Origin: RPQJ01 sp963698735
GTDB taxonomy: Bacteria > Pseudomonadota > Gammaproteobacteria > Steroidobacterales > Steroidobacteraceae
Direction of reading: 5' to 3'
DNA length: 64,000 nt
Assembly (NCBI GenBank): GCA_963698735.1
Contig: CAVOSA010000036.1
Coordinates: 31,830-95,829 of the forward strand
This document shows positions 18,477 through 27,174 of the stretch, piece after piece. How positions within the stretch are numbered: the first letter of the stretch is position 1; the number at the start of each line of letters is the position of its first letter. The notes under the pieces were generated by a model. It did no database searches. It saw only the letters and a list, made by a program, of their open reading frames with translations, and had not been told where the DNA came from. Position numbers and translations under genes: made by a program.

Positions 18477-19063
18477 GCGTTCCCCTTCTCAGCGCCGATC
18501 AGGATGCGGGTATCGGTCACGAACTGGTACGGCGGCACCGGCAGGTTGGTCGGCGCCGGCACGTTCTTGAACACTCGCCCGGACATGTCGAACTTGGAGC
18601 CGTGGCACGGACAGAAGAACCCGCCCTGCCAGTCCGGCGAGACCGTGACGTCGCCCGGAGTGAACTTGTCGAGAGGCGCGCACCCGAGGTGCGTGCAAAC
18701 GCCGACGAGGACGAGGTACTCGGGCTTCAGCGCGCGCGCGGAAGTCCTGGCGAATTCGGGCTGGTCTGACTCCGCCGAAGCGGGGTCGCGCAACTCGCCC
18801 GCGACGCCTTCGATCTGGGCGAGCATCTGCGGCGTGCGGTGGACGACGTAGATCGCCTTGCCGCGCCATTCGACCTTGAGCATCGCGCCGGGCTCGAGCT
18901 TGCTGATGTCTATTTCCACCGGGGCACCCATGGCCTTGGCGCGGGCACTGGGTTTCCACGAGGCCAGGAACGGCACGGCGACGAACGCGGCGCCCACGGC
19001 GCCGGTCGCGACGGTGGCGACGGTCAGGAAATGGCGCCTGCCCGCATCGACTTCTTCGGTCAT
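18473..19063 (-). CDS. petA: Ubiquinol-cytochrome c reductase, Rieske iron-sulfur subunit
   Basis: 2Fe-2S protein of complex III. The N-terminus has a Tat-type signal anchor (GRRHFLTVATVATGAVGAAF), and the cluster ligands are in CTHLGCAPL near residue 123 and CPCHGSKFD near 152. Its 196 residues are normal for a proteobacterial Rieske subunit. The ATG at 19063 follows a good ribosome site (GAGGAGAGAG). It heads the petA-petB-petC operon. Confidence 0.96.
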   Translation of the reverse strand: MTEEVDAGRRHFLTVATVATGAVGAAFVAVPFLASWKPSARAKAMGAPVEIDISKLEPGAMLKVEWRGKAIYVVHRTPQMLAQIEGVAGELRDPASAESDQPEFARTSARALKPEYLVLVGVCTHLGCAPLDKFTPGDVTVSPDWQGGFFCPCHGSKFDMSGRVFKNVPAPTNLPVPPYQFVTDTRILIGAEKGNA

Positions 19064-19185
19064 CCAGCTCTCTCCTCAGCGTCCGGCCGCCACATCGCCT
19101 GGGTACAGCGCGCACGGCGTCGGTTCAACGAAACGAAAACGTCCCTGCCGCGGGCCATCCCCACGCTCCCCGCGGTCAGCAGCGC

Positions 19186-19191
19186 ATTATA
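19186..19191 (-). promoter_or_regulatory. Candidate -10 for the petABC operon
   Basis: A perfect TATAAT on the minus strand in the 133-base gap between murA and petA. No good -35 is found at 16-18 bases, where the sequence falls at the end of murA, so this is a half-site prediction only. Confidence 0.4.
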
Positions 19192-19196
19192 GCCAA

Positions 19197-20462
19197 CTAG
19201 CCCCGGTCATTCATGCGCCGGATCTGCGCCCCGAGGCCGGCCAGCTTCTCCTCGATGCACTCGTAGCCTCGGTCGATGTGGTAGATGCGCTCGACGTCGG
19301 TGGTGCCTTCCGCCACCAGGCCAGCGATCACCAGGCTGGCCGAGGCTCGCAGGTCCGTGGCCATGACCGGGGCCGCGGTCAGCTTCGGTATGCCCTTGAT
19401 GATGGCCGTGTTGCCCTCGAGCCGGATCTCTGCACCCATGCGGCGCATTTCCAGCAAGTGCATGAACCGATTCTCGAAAATCGTCTCGACGATGGTCCCG
19501 ACCCCGTCCGCTACCGTGTTCAGCGCGGCGAACTGGGCCTGCATGTCGGTCGGGAAGCCCGGATGCGGCGCCGTGCGGATGTCGACGGCACGCGGCCGCC
19601 GGCCGTGCATGTTCACCTCGATGAAGCCGTCGCCACGGATCACCTCTGCACCGGCCTCGGTCAGCTTGCCGAGCACGGCGTCCAGGTGCTCTGCCCGGGC
19701 GTTGCGCGCGCGCACGCGGCCACCCGTGATCGCCCCGGCGACGAGATAGGTTCCCGCCTCGATGCGGTCCGGCAGCACCTCGTAATGAGTGCCGTGCATG
19801 CGATCGACGCCCTCGACGTAGATGGTGTCAGTGCCATGGCCCGTGATCTTCGCGCCCATGGCGATCAGGAACTGGGCAAGGTCGACGATTTCGGGCTCGC
19901 GCGCGGCGTTCTCGAGGATGGTCTGCCCATCCGCGAGGCACGCGGCCATCATCAGGTTCTCGGTGCCGGTGACCGTGACCGTGTCCATGACGATCCGGGC
20001 GCCGCGCAGGCGGCCGGCGCGAGCACGGATGTAGCCGTTCTCGATGTGGACCTCAGCGCCCATGGCCTGCAGGCCGGCCACGTGGATGTTGACCGGGCGC
20101 GCACCGATGGCGCAGCCGCCAGGCAGCGACACGTCCGCGCGGCCGTACTTGGCGACCAGCGGACCGAGCACCAGGATCGCCGCGCGCATGGTCTTGACCA
20201 GTTCGTAAGGCGCGGCCGTCTCGCTGGTCGTGGTCGGGTCGACCTCGACCCGCATGCGCTCGTCCACCGTCACGCTCGCGCCCATGCGGCCGAGCAGCTC
20301 GATCATCGTGGTGACGTCGCGCAGGTGCGGGACATTTGCGATCGTGACCGGCGAATCCGCCAGCAGTGCGCCGGCCAGGATCGGCAAGGCGGCATTCTTG
20401 GCGCCGGAAATGCGAACTTCGCCGTCGAGCGACACTCCGCCCCGAATCTGCAGTTTGTCCAA
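19197..20462 (-). CDS. murA: UDP-N-acetylglucosamine 1-carboxyvinyltransferase
   Basis: First committed enzyme of peptidoglycan synthesis, transferring enolpyruvate from PEP to UDP-GlcNAc in the cytoplasm. The 421 residues include the N-terminal SGAKNAALPILAGALL and the catalytic loop SLPGGCAIGARPVNIH with Cys117, the residue alkylated by fosfomycin in this family; the C-terminal ASASLVIAGLVAEG and YHIDRGYE motifs are also present. It is 15 bases downstream of ibaG, the usual pairing. Confidence 0.97.
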   Translation of the reverse strand: MDKLQIRGGVSLDGEVRISGAKNAALPILAGALLADSPVTIANVPHLRDVTTMIELLGRMGASVTVDERMRVEVDPTTTSETAAPYELVKTMRAAILVLGPLVAKYGRADVSLPGGCAIGARPVNIHVAGLQAMGAEVHIENGYIRARAGRLRGARIVMDTVTVTGTENLMMAACLADGQTILENAAREPEIVDLAQFLIAMGAKITGHGTDTIYVEGVDRMHGTHYEVLPDRIEAGTYLVAGAITGGRVRARNARAEHLDAVLGKLTEAGAEVIRGDGFIEVNMHGRRPRAVDIRTAPHPGFPTDMQAQFAALNTVADGVGTIVETIFENRFMHLLEMRRMGAEIRLEGNTAIIKGIPKLTAAPVMATDLRASASLVIAGLVAEGTTDVERIYHIDRGYECIEEKLAGLGAQIRRMNDRG

Positions 20463-20477
20463 GGGTTGGCTCCTGGG

Positions 20478-20735
20478 TCAGCGCAACGCGGCGCCGCCCC
20501 GCTCGGCCTGCCACTCGGCAGGCGTGAAGGCCTGGATCGACAGGGCGTGGACTTCGCGTCCCATGCGCGCACCCAGACCTGCATACACCAACTGGTGGCG
20601 CTGGATGGACCGCTTGCCCTCGAACTGGTCGGCCACGACGACGGCCTCGAAGTGGGTATCGTCGTCCGTCAACACTCGCACCTGGGCACCGGGCAGGCCG
20701 CCGAGGATCAATTGGGTGACTTCGTCGGCCGTCAT
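20478..20735 (-). CDS. ibaG: BolA family protein IbaG
   Basis: Small BolA-like protein that in E. coli partners monothiol glutaredoxin in iron-sulfur trafficking. The 85 residues show the BolA core: DDTHFEAVVVADQFEGKRSIQRH, with His ligands expected for the Fe-S bridge, and VYAGLGARMGREVHALSIQA. The position directly upstream of murA identifies it as the IbaG/YrbA type rather than BolA. Confidence 0.9.
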   Translation of the reverse strand: MTADEVTQLILGGLPGAQVRVLTDDDTHFEAVVVADQFEGKRSIQRHQLVYAGLGARMGREVHALSIQAFTPAEWQAERGGAALR

Positions 20736-20838
20736 GGGGGGCGCTCGCCGGGCGGAAACAGCCCGTTAGTCTAAAGGAGAAGGCGCGCCGGCTGTAGGCT
20801 GTAGACTGTCTACCTTCCTGGATCGCCCCGTTCCTGCC

Positions 20839-21819
20839 ATGACCGACCCGCGCCTGATGATCGCCCGCGGCCGCCGCGTCCTCGCCACCGAGGCGGAAGC
20901 TGTCGCCGCCCTTGAGCACCGGCTCGACGATTCCTTTGCCCGCGCCTGTGCGGTCGTCCTGGCCTGCAAGGGCAAGGTCGTGGTCACCGGCATGGGCAAG
21001 TCCGGTCACGTCGGCAGCAAGATTGCTGCCACCCTCGCCAGCACCGGCACGCCGTCGTTCTTCCTGCACCCCGCCGAGGCCATCCACGGCGACATCGGCA
21101 TGATCACGGGGGCCGACGTCGTGCTGGCCCTCTCCAATTCAGGGGAGACGGACGAACTGCTGACGATCCTGCCGGTGCTCAAGCGACTCGACGTGCCCCT
21201 GATCGCACTGACCGGCAATGCCGGCTCGACGCTCGCGCGTTACGCCACGGTCACGCTGGACGTCAGCGTTCCGGCCGAAGCCTGCCCTCTCAACCTCGCG
21301 CCGACGGCGAGCACGACCGCAACGCTCGCCATGGGCGACGCGCTCGCAATCGCCGTGCTCGAGGCCCGCGGTTTCACCGAGGAGGATTTCGCCCGCTCGC
21401 ATCCGGGCGGCAGTCTCGGCCGCCGGCTGCTGCTGCACGTCGAGGACGTCATGCGCAAGGGCGACGAACTGCCGCGCGTCGGTCCGGACACGCCGCTCAG
21501 CGCCGGCCTGCTCGAGATGAGCCGCAAGGGCCTCGGCATGACCACCGTCGTGGACGCCGACGACCGCGTGCTCGGGATCTTCACCGACGGCGACCTGCGC
21601 CGCACGCTCGACCGGCAGGTCGACATCCATGCCACGCGCATGGCCGACGTCATGACGACGCAGTGCAAGGTCGCCGAGCCGCGCATGCTCGCCGCCGAGG
21701 CCGTCCACATGATGGAGACCTATCGCATCACCTCGTTGCCGGTCGTGCTGGCGAGCGAGGGCCGCCGGCTGGTCGGAGCGCTGAACGTCCACGACCTGCT
21801 GCGCGCGGGGGTGATGTGA
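20839..21819 (+). CDS. kdsD: D-arabinose 5-phosphate isomerase
   Basis: Converts ribulose 5-phosphate to arabinose 5-phosphate, the first step to Kdo for LPS. The 326 residues consist of a SIS domain (GKVVVTGMGKSGHVGSKIAA near residue 48; ALSNSGETDELL near 98) followed by two CBS domains (about 205-326; VMRKGDELPRV and VMTTQCKVAE). It begins the plus-strand Kdo/LPS-transport operon and overlaps kdsC by four bases. Confidence 0.95.
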   Translation: MTDPRLMIARGRRVLATEAEAVAALEHRLDDSFARACAVVLACKGKVVVTGMGKSGHVGSKIAATLASTGTPSFFLHPAEAIHGDIGMITGADVVLALSNSGETDELLTILPVLKRLDVPLIALTGNAGSTLARYATVTLDVSVPAEACPLNLAPTASTTATLAMGDALAIAVLEARGFTEEDFARSHPGGSLGRRLLLHVEDVMRKGDELPRVGPDTPLSAGLLEMSRKGLGMTTVVDADDRVLGIFTDGDLRRTLDRQVDIHATRMADVMTTQCKVAEPRMLAAEAVHMMETYRITSLPVVLASEGRRLVGALNVHDLLRAGVM

Positions 21820-22319
21820 CGAACGACCCCGCCCTGCTCGAGCGCGCGCGCCGGGTTCGCCTGCTGGTGCTCGACGTGGACGGCGTGCTGACCGACGGTC
21901 GCCTGCACATCACCGCACGCGGCGAGGAAACGAAGGTGTTTCACGTCCGTGACGGCTCGGGCATCGTCGCCGTGCAGCGCGCCGGCATCGTCGTGGCCAT
22001 CATCTCTGGCCGCGATTCGCCGGCCGTCACGCGCCGCGCCGCCGAGCTTGGCATCCGCCACGTGCACCAGGGCATCAGCGACAAGCGCGCCGTGCTCGAT
22101 GCGCTGCTCGGCGAGCTGCGGCTGGCGCCCGAAGCACTGGCCTGCGTCGGTGACGACACACCCGACGTGCCGATGCTCGAGCGCGCAACCCTGGCCGTCG
22201 CAGTCGCCGATGCGCACCCAACCGCGCGTGCCGCGGCCCACTGGACCACACCATCGGCAGGCGGCCACGGCGCCGTCAGGGAAGTATGCGACCTGCTACT
22301 GACCGCACGGGGCGCCTGA
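21816..22319 (+). CDS. kdsC: 3-deoxy-D-manno-octulosonate 8-phosphate phosphatase
   Basis: HAD-family phosphatase releasing Kdo from Kdo-8-phosphate. The GTG at 21816 overlaps the kdsD stop (GTGA), giving 167 residues, the normal length. Motif I is LVLDVDGVLTDGRL, the threonine/serine motif is in VAIISGRDSPAV, and the acidic motif is ACVGDDTPDVPML. Longer in-frame starts inside kdsD would add unrelated residues. Confidence 0.95.
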   Translation: MTNDPALLERARRVRLLVLDVDGVLTDGRLHITARGEETKVFHVRDGSGIVAVQRAGIVVAIISGRDSPAVTRRAAELGIRHVHQGISDKRAVLDALLGELRLAPEALACVGDDTPDVPMLERATLAVAVADAHPTARAAAHWTTPSAGGHGAVREVCDLLLTARGA

Positions 22320-22870
22320 TCCAGCGCGCCTTGTCGATCCTCGCGCTGCTTGCCGGCGGCGCACTGCTGTTCAACCTGCTGGCCGGCGGCGGCGGCGACG
22401 ACACCGAGACCGCAACGGCCGCGGAAGATCGCGGCTATTACCTCAACGACGCGAAGCTCATCGAGCTCGGCCCGGAGGGCCGCCCGCGCGTCGTGGTGCG
22501 CGCGCAGACCATCGAGCAGCAGCTGTCCGACCAGAGCGTGCAGCTCGCCGGGCTCGACCTCGATTACAACACGCAGCAACAGGGCACGTGGCACGTCACG
22601 GCGGACCGGGGCCGCATGTCGAGCGATCGCGTCTCCCTGCAGTTGCAGGGCAACGTGCGCGTCACGGGCGCCGCGGAGCAAGGCCAGGGCCCGGCCGTCA
22701 TCCGCACCGACGAACTCGCCTACGACACGCGCACGAACGTGGTGCAGACTGCCGCACCGGTCACGGTGGAGTTCGGCCCCCATGAATTGCGCGGTCGCGG
22801 CCTGCGCGTCGGTTTGAACGAAGGAACCCTGCGGCTAGAATCCAACGTCAATGGACAGTTCAGACCTTAG
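22286..22870 (+). CDS. lptC: LPS export system protein LptC
   Basis: Bitopic inner-membrane protein that receives LPS from LptB2FG and passes it to LptA. The 194 residues have one N-terminal membrane helix (ALSILALLAGGALLFNLLAG) and a periplasmic beta-jellyroll with the DAKLIELGPEGRPRVVVRA and LSLQLQGNVRV-like repeats. Its start overlaps the end of kdsC by 34 bases, more than the four-base overlaps elsewhere in the operon. Confidence 0.9.
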   Translation: MRPATDRTGRLIQRALSILALLAGGALLFNLLAGGGGDDTETATAAEDRGYYLNDAKLIELGPEGRPRVVVRAQTIEQQLSDQSVQLAGLDLDYNTQQQGTWHVTADRGRMSSDRVSLQLQGNVRVTGAAEQGQGPAVIRTDELAYDTRTNVVQTAAPVTVEFGPHELRGRGLRVGLNEGTLRLESNVNGQFRP

Positions 22871-22874
22871 GCGC

Positions 22875-23504
22875 ATGCGCGCGTGGAAACTCCTGGCGGT
22901 CGCCCTGGCGATTGTCGCGAGCCCGTTCGTGCACGCGCAGGCCGGCCTTCCCGCCGGCAACTCGCAGCTGCCGATCAACCTCGAGGCGGCCTCGTCGGAC
23001 TTCGACTACAAGAACAACACGCTGCTGTTCAAGCGCGTGAAGATCACGCAGGGCGGCCTCGAAGTCACCGCGCAGCAGGCGAGCGCGACGGGTCTCGAGT
23101 TCGACAATTCGGAATGGCGGCTGCAGGGCGACGTGCAGATCACGGTACCGGGCGGCAAGCTCCAGTCGAACGAAGCGCGCGTCATGTTCAGGAACAACGC
23201 GATTGCGAGCGCTTCGATCAAGGGCACGCCGGCACAGTTCGAACAGCAGCTCAAGGAAAAGAACCAGGTGGCGCGCGGGCGTGCGGGCGCGATCGACTAT
23301 GACGTGCAGGCCGCCACCGTCCGGCTGACGGGGGACGCCTGGCTCACCGACGGCCAGAACGAGATTCGCGGCAGGACACTGGTCTACGACATCGGCCGGC
23401 AGCGCGTGCAGGCCAACCCGAGCGAGAAGGATCCGGGCGGCGTGAAGATCACGATCAATCCGCCGAAGAAGCCCACAGCGCCCGACAAGGCCGGCGGCCC
23501 ATGA
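22875..23504 (+). CDS. lptA: LPS transport periplasmic protein LptA
   Basis: Forms the periplasmic beta-jellyroll bridge for LPS. From the ATG at 22875 (four bases after the lptC stop) a standard signal peptide is read (WKLLAVALAIVASPFVHAQA); an ATG at 22851 would add eight residues. The mature part has the OstA-like pattern PINLEAASSDFDYKNNTLLF, VTAQQASATGLEF and the KGTPAQFEQ segment. The C-terminus is proline- and lysine-rich. It overlaps lptB by four bases. Confidence 0.92.
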   Translation: MRAWKLLAVALAIVASPFVHAQAGLPAGNSQLPINLEAASSDFDYKNNTLLFKRVKITQGGLEVTAQQASATGLEFDNSEWRLQGDVQITVPGGKLQSNEARVMFRNNAIASASIKGTPAQFEQQLKEKNQVARGRAGAIDYDVQAATVRLTGDAWLTDGQNEIRGRTLVYDIGRQRVQANPSEKDPGGVKITINPPKKPTAPDKAGGP

Positions 23505-24235
23505 CCACGAGCCGGTTGCGCGCCGAAGCCCTCGGCAAGAGCTATCGCTCGCGGCAGGTCGTCAAGGGCCTTTCGCTCGAAGTCGCCTCAGGAGAGGTCG
23601 TCGGCCTGCTCGGGCCGAACGGCGCCGGCAAGACCACGGCCTTCTACATGATCGTGGGCCTCGTGCCGTGCGACGAAGGCCGCATCCATCTCGACGACCA
23701 GGAACTCACCCGCCTGCCGATGTACCGTCGCGCGCAGCTCGGCGTGGGCTACCTGCCGCAGGAAGCCTCGGTTTTCCGCAAGCTGTCGGTCGAGGACAAC
23801 ATCCTCGCGATCCTCGAGACGCGCAAGGACCTCGCCGACGACGACGCACAGAATTCGGCGCTCGAATCCCTGCTCGACGAGCTGCACATCGGCCACATCC
23901 GCACCAGCAGCGGCATGAGCCTGTCGGGCGGCGAGCGGCGGCGCGTCGAGATCGCGCGCGCGCTGGCCGCGGAACCACGCTTCATCCTGCTCGACGAACC
24001 GTTTGCAGGCGTGGACCCGATCTCGGTGATCGACATCCAGCGCATCATCCGCCACCTGAGTTCGCGCAACATCGGCGTACTGATTACCGACCACAACGTG
24101 CGTGAAACACTTGGCATTTGCGGGCGCGCCTACATCGTCAGCGCCGGAAGTGTGATCGCGTCGGGCTCGGCAGAAGAGATTCTTGCCAATCCCGAGGTGC
24201 GTGAGGTCTACTTGGGCCAGGATTTCCGTCTCTGA
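23501..24235 (+). CDS. lptB: LPS export ABC transporter ATP-binding protein LptB
   Basis: Cytoplasmic ATPase that drives LPS extraction with LptF and LptG (not in this window). The 244 residues show Walker A GPNGAGKTT near residue 38, Q-loop YLPQEASVFRKLSVEDN, signature LSGGERRRVEIARAL, Walker B FILLDEPFAGVDP and the H-loop ITDHNVRETL. Directly upstream of rpoN, the conserved order. Confidence 0.97.
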   Translation: MTTSRLRAEALGKSYRSRQVVKGLSLEVASGEVVGLLGPNGAGKTTAFYMIVGLVPCDEGRIHLDDQELTRLPMYRRAQLGVGYLPQEASVFRKLSVEDNILAILETRKDLADDDAQNSALESLLDELHIGHIRTSSGMSLSGGERRRVEIARALAAEPRFILLDEPFAGVDPISVIDIQRIIRHLSSRNIGVLITDHNVRETLGICGRAYIVSAGSVIASGSAEEILANPEVREVYLGQDFRL

Positions 24236-24295
24236 CGCGACGGGCCGGAGCCCGGCTGCGTCAGCCCTGTCTTAGCCTCGAAAGCCGATTCGTCA

Positions 24296-25762
24296 ATGCT
24301 CAAGCCGGCCCTGCAACTCAAGCTCGGTCAGCAGCTTACGATGACCCCGCAGCTGCAGCAGGCCATCAAGCTGCTGCAGCTTCCCGTGCTCGAGCTGCAG
24401 GCCCAGGTGCAGGAGGCGCTCGAGACCAACGTCATGCTCGAGCAGGAAGAGGACGATTCGATCGACCTCACCTCGCTCGACCAGGTCGCTCCGACCGGGG
24501 AAGGCGACACCGGGACCACCGAAGGCGAGTCCGCCGAGTCCGATGAGCCTGCCCCGGACGACGTCATCGTCGAGATGGAAGACCCGTGGGCCGAGTCCTC
24601 GACGCCTTCCGGCGACGGTGCCCGCCCCGATGACGACGACCGGCCGCTGGAGTTCACCGACGACCGCGGCCGCGACCTGCACCAGCACCTGATCTGGCAG
24701 CTGGAAATCAGCCGGCTCGACCCGCGGCAGGTCTGGATCGGCGAGGCGATCGTCGACGGGCTCAATGACGACGGCTACCTGGCCGAGTCGACGGCCGAGA
24801 TCGCGCGCAACCTGAGCGTCGACCTGCCAGTCACCGCAGCGGAGGTCGAGGAAGTACTCGCCTTCGTCCAGACGCTCGACCCCGCCGGCGTCGGCGCCCG
24901 CAACCTGAGCGAATGCCTGACGCTGCAGCTCGCCCAGCTCGAGCCGGACACGCCCGGTCGCGACCTGGCGCTGGCCATTGCGCGGGACCACCTGCAGGAA
25001 GTGGCCGACCGGGACCTTGCGGCGCTGCGCCGTGCCCTGTCCACCGACGAAGACTCGCTGCAGGTCGCGCTTTCGCTGGTGCGCGGCTGCCATCCACGGC
25101 CGGGTTCAGCTTTCGAGGGCGCGCAACCTGAGTACATCGTCCCCGATGTGTTCGTGCGACGCACGGACCAGGGCTGGAGCGTGGAGCTGAACGCCGGGTC
25201 GGTGCCGCGGCTGAAGGTGAACCAGGGCTATGCGAGCCTCGTCACGCGTTCCGCGGACTACGCCACGTTGCGCGCGCAGCTGCAGGAGGCGCGGTGGCTC
25301 ATCCGCAGCCTTGAGATCCGCAACGAGACGCTGCTCAAGGTCGCCCGGTCCATCGTGCAGCGGCAGGCCGCGTTTCTCGAACGCGGCGACGAGGCGATGC
25401 AGCCCATGATCCTGCGTGACGTCGCCGAGGCCGTGGCGATGCACGAATCGACGATCTCGCGCGTGACGACGGGCAAGTACATGCACACGCCGCGCGGCAT
25501 CTTCGAGTTCCGCTTCTTCTTCTCGAGCCACGTGTCGGGCACGGACGGCGAGGACGTGTCGTCGGTGGCGATCCGTGCGCGCATCCGCAAGCTGATCGCG
25601 GAAGAACTGCCGGACAAGCCGCTGAGCGACGCCCAGCTCGCGACGATCCTCGCCGACGAAGGCGTGAAGGTCGCACGGCGCACCGTCGCCAAGTATCGCG
25701 AGGCGCTCGGCCTCGAATCATCGAGCGAGCGGAGGCAGACTGCAGCCCGGGCCCAGGCATGA
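24296..25762 (+). CDS. rpoN: RNA polymerase sigma-54 factor
   Basis: Alternative sigma factor for -24/-12 promoters, dependent on AAA+ activators. The 488 residues have the glutamine- and leucine-rich region I (LKLGQQLTMTPQLQQAIKLL), an acidic region II (about 55-120), the core-binding domain, and the C-terminal DNA-binding part with the RpoN box ARRTVAKYREALG. The acidic region includes runs of Glu/Asp/Thr, usual for region II. Confidence 0.97.
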   Translation: MLKPALQLKLGQQLTMTPQLQQAIKLLQLPVLELQAQVQEALETNVMLEQEEDDSIDLTSLDQVAPTGEGDTGTTEGESAESDEPAPDDVIVEMEDPWAESSTPSGDGARPDDDDRPLEFTDDRGRDLHQHLIWQLEISRLDPRQVWIGEAIVDGLNDDGYLAESTAEIARNLSVDLPVTAAEVEEVLAFVQTLDPAGVGARNLSECLTLQLAQLEPDTPGRDLALAIARDHLQEVADRDLAALRRALSTDEDSLQVALSLVRGCHPRPGSAFEGAQPEYIVPDVFVRRTDQGWSVELNAGSVPRLKVNQGYASLVTRSADYATLRAQLQEARWLIRSLEIRNETLLKVARSIVQRQAAFLERGDEAMQPMILRDVAEAVAMHESTISRVTTGKYMHTPRGIFEFRFFFSSHVSGTDGEDVSSVAIRARIRKLIAEELPDKPLSDAQLATILADEGVKVARRTVAKYREALGLESSSERRQTAARAQA

Positions 25763-25846
25763 ACAAGGCAGGCAGGCGGGAACCGTGTTCCGGCGGCCGG
25801 ATCGAATGACCAGAGGCAGTAACGTACGACTCAGGAGGACTGGACG

Positions 25847-26173
25847 ATGCAAGTCAATCTCAGTGGGCACCACGTCGAGATCACGCCGCCGCTGCGGAGC
25901 TACGTCGAGAAGAAGCACGCCCGCCTCCTGCGCCACTGCGATCACGTGATCGACGTCCACTGCACGCTGACGGTCGAGAAGCTGAGACACCAGGCCGAGT
26001 CCACCGTTCGCCTGGCCGGCGCCACGGTGCACGCGACCGCCGTCCACGACGACATGTACGCCGCCATCGACCTGCTCGCCGACAAGCTCGACGAGCAGGT
26101 CCGCCGGCACAAGGAGAGGCGCCGCGATCCGCAGGCGGCGCGGCACCGCCACGGCACGGAGATCTCGCCGTAA
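25847..26173 (+). CDS. hpf: Ribosome hibernation promoting factor HPF
   Basis: Short-form HPF/YfiA protein that binds the 30S channel and favours 100S ribosome dimers in stationary phase. The 108 residues show the family start MQVNLSGHHVEITPPLRSY, the AESTVRLAGATVHATAVHDD block and DLLADKLDEQVRRHKERR. A good ribosome site (AGGAGG) precedes the ATG. The conserved gene order after rpoN supports the call. Confidence 0.94.
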   Translation: MQVNLSGHHVEITPPLRSYVEKKHARLLRHCDHVIDVHCTLTVEKLRHQAESTVRLAGATVHATAVHDDMYAAIDLLADKLDEQVRRHKERRRDPQAARHRHGTEISP

Positions 26174-26240
26174 CTGTCGACGGATATCCCGGCGCCACGC
26201 CGGTCCCGGGGCGGCGCCCCGCGCGAGGAGGTTGCAGTCG

Positions 26241-27113
26241 ATGCGATTGATCGTGGTCAGCGGCCTGTCGGGTTCCGGCAAGAGCGTGGCGCTCGACATG
26301 CTGGAAGACCTCGATTTCTATTGCGTCGACAACATTCCGGCGGGGCTGTTGCCCGGATTCATCTCCTACACGGTCCGCACCAGCGAATCCTCGTATCGCC
26401 AGACGGCGGTCGGCGTCGATGCGCGCAACCGCCCCGAGGACCTCGCGGAAGTTCCGCGGCTGGTCGAGTCGCTGCGCAAGAGCGGCATTGCGTGCGAGAC
26501 GCTCTTCCTGCGCGCGGACAGCGATACGCTGCTCAAGCGCTTCAGCGAGACCCGCCGCCGGCACCCGCTCAGCCGGCACGGTGTCGGACTGAAGGAAGCG
26601 CTGGAGCAGGAGCAGCGGCTGCTGGCGCCACTGGCCAATGCGGCGGATCTCACGATCGACACGTCGCGGCTGTCCGTGCACGAATTGCGCGAACTGGTCC
26701 ACGCGCGAGTGGTCGACCGGCCCAAGTCCGGGCCAGCGCTGCTGTTCCAGTCGTTCGCGTACCGGCACGGCGTGCCGGACGACGCGGATTTCGTGTTCGA
26801 CGCGCGGGCGTTGCCGAATCCTTACTGGGATCCTTCGCTGCGCGAGATGTCCGGCCGTGACGAGCCGGTGGCGCGGTTCCTCGACCATCAGCCGGACGTG
26901 AACCGGTTCTTCGAGGACATTCGCGACTTCATCGTGCGCTGGCTGCCGTCGCTCGTTCGTTCGAACCGCAGTTACCTCACCGTGGCCGTCGGTTGCACCG
27001 GCGGCCAGCACCGTTCCGTCTACCTGGCCGAGCGACTCGCCACGTATTTCCGCGGCAGCGAGGGCGTCGCCCTCGTCCGGCACCGCGACCTCACCAGCCG
27101 TCGTCACGAGTGA
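26241..27113 (+). CDS. rapZ: RNase adaptor / nucleotide-binding protein RapZ
   Basis: In E. coli RapZ delivers the sRNA GlmZ to RNase E and so controls GlmS and amino-sugar supply. The ATG at 26241 follows GAGGAGG at good spacing (290 residues). Walker A is GLSGSGKSVALD, a Walker B-like VGVDARNR follows near residue 60, and the conserved C-terminal block VGCTGGQHRSVYLAERL is intact. It lies directly after hpf; the ptsN gene usually found between them is absent. Confidence 0.95.
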   Translation: MRLIVVSGLSGSGKSVALDMLEDLDFYCVDNIPAGLLPGFISYTVRTSESSYRQTAVGVDARNRPEDLAEVPRLVESLRKSGIACETLFLRADSDTLLKRFSETRRRHPLSRHGVGLKEALEQEQRLLAPLANAADLTIDTSRLSVHELRELVHARVVDRPKSGPALLFQSFAYRHGVPDDADFVFDARALPNPYWDPSLREMSGRDEPVARFLDHQPDVNRFFEDIRDFIVRWLPSLVRSNRSYLTVAVGCTGGQHRSVYLAERLATYFRGSEGVALVRHRDLTSRRHE

Positions 27114-27174
27114 AGCAGGGGTCAGGTCAGGGGCCCCTATCCCCTGGTCCTGCAATCCCCCATCATCCCGCTCC

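Noticed and set aside
19064..20838. Possible loss of mla (phospholipid transport) genes next to ibaG-murA
   Set aside because: Absence between ibaG and kdsD is normal in many gammaproteobacteria outside enterics and cannot be judged from one window.
27113..27170. GGGGTCAGG / CCCCTGGTCCTG palindromic stretch between rapZ and mgtE, with loosely similar text near 33110 and 47610
   Set aside because: The likeness among the three places is limited to C- and G-rich runs; there is no shared core like those of families A and B.
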